Positions 39,848-39,877 of a stretch of DNA of 39,877 nucleotides are shown here, one piece after another. The notes under the pieces are model-generated. The model saw only the letters and a list, made by a program, of their open reading frames with translations. It did no database searches and was not told the origin of the DNA. Location of the stretch: NCBI GenBank assembly GCA_900548385.1, contig URKJ01000045.1, positions 1-39,877 on the forward strand. The letters are read 5' to 3'. Position 1 is the first letter of the stretch. Each line of letters starts with the position of its first letter. This DNA is from an uncultured bacterium (GTDB taxonomy: Bacteria; Verrucomicrobiota; Lentisphaeria; Victivallales; UBA1829). A program made the position numbers and the translations under genes.

Positions 39848-39877
39848 CTGTCTCTTATACACATCTCCGAGCCCACG
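39848..39877 (-). other. Residual Nextera transposase adapter (right end)
   Basis: Bases 39848-39877 are the reverse complement of the same adapter, beginning with the Tn5 mosaic end (CTGTCTCTTATACACATCT). This is sequencing artefact. Its presence at both ends shows that the contig ends are fragment ends, not natural ends or a circle closure. Confidence 0.98.

Noticed and set aside
1..39877. tRNA, rRNA, CRISPR arrays, insertion sequences, riboswitches
   Set aside because: Intergenic regions are short and show no cloverleaf, regular spaced repeats, transposase motifs or known riboswitch cores on either strand as far as can be seen by eye.

Overview
The window is one assembled contig of about 39.9 kb. 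Nextera transposase adapter sequence is still attached at both ends (1-36 and 39848-39877), so both terminal genes are cut by library fragmentation. The main part is GC-rich, densely coded, Gram-negative-type bacterial chromosome. Three things suggest a gut or environmental member of the Lentisphaerota (Victivallales-like, PVC superphylum): an orphan pseudopilin-like protein next to a LacI regulator and carbohydrate-active enzymes, homing-endonuclease-associated-repeat proteins without a nuclease, and an atypical, scattered set of cell-wall genes. This is inference from protein character, not from a marker gene. I found no rRNA, tRNA, CRISPR or insertion sequence.

Layout. (a) 37-2922, +: the end of a glycerol-3-phosphate/glycerophosphodiester operon (FAD oxidoreductase, DUF1667 Cys protein, GDPD, XRE-cupin regulator). 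(b) 3082-8474, +: five overlapping or closely spaced genes that look like a cell-surface glycan unit (GT2, GtrA-like flippase, F420-hydrogenase-beta-like redox protein, polysaccharide pyruvyl transferase, GT39-like membrane glycosyltransferase). (c) 8612-13078, -: an unknown protein with a nitroreductase, then murJ with ychF. (d) 13225-15956, +: murD, a flavodoxin-like reductase and a small helical protein; an unknown membrane protein converges from the other strand (15953-16783). (e) 16984-19516, +: a reduced division/cell-wall cluster of mraZ, a 92-residue membrane protein, a class B PBP reduced to its membrane anchor and pedestal (no transpeptidase domain), and a SEDS glycosyltransferase (FtsW/RodA). 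(f) 19660-22045, +: an OlsB/OlsA-type aminolipid pair with a degenerate CobS-like membrane protein. (g) 22155-26962, +: an orphan OppD-type ATPase, a TPR protein, mutL and an iron-sulfur aldo/keto reductase. (h) 26969-29250: an IclR regulator divergent from a GH13 enzyme, with two matching 17-bp operators between them. (i) 29257-30898, -: alanine racemase with a lipoprotein; then 31179-31796, +, a triple-repeat DNA-binding-like protein. (j) 31874-38709, -: a LacI - pseudopilin - heparinase-like lyase - GH39-like hydrolase operon behind a near-consensus promoter with a perfect 20-bp palindrome at the start site. (k) 38773-39847: an AT-richer right end with two inverted repeats and a partial unknown gene.

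The strongest candidate for something undescribed is the mraZ cluster. A pedestal-only PBP is translationally coupled to a SEDS polymerase that keeps its catalytic Asp. The mraZ promoter carries four TGGAA/CGGAA repeats at an exact 10-bp period, which look like a lineage-specific MraZ box. Many promoters here fit one pattern (TTGAtT or TTGACA, 16-17 bp, TATATT/TATAAT), so operon boundaries could be proposed with some confidence.
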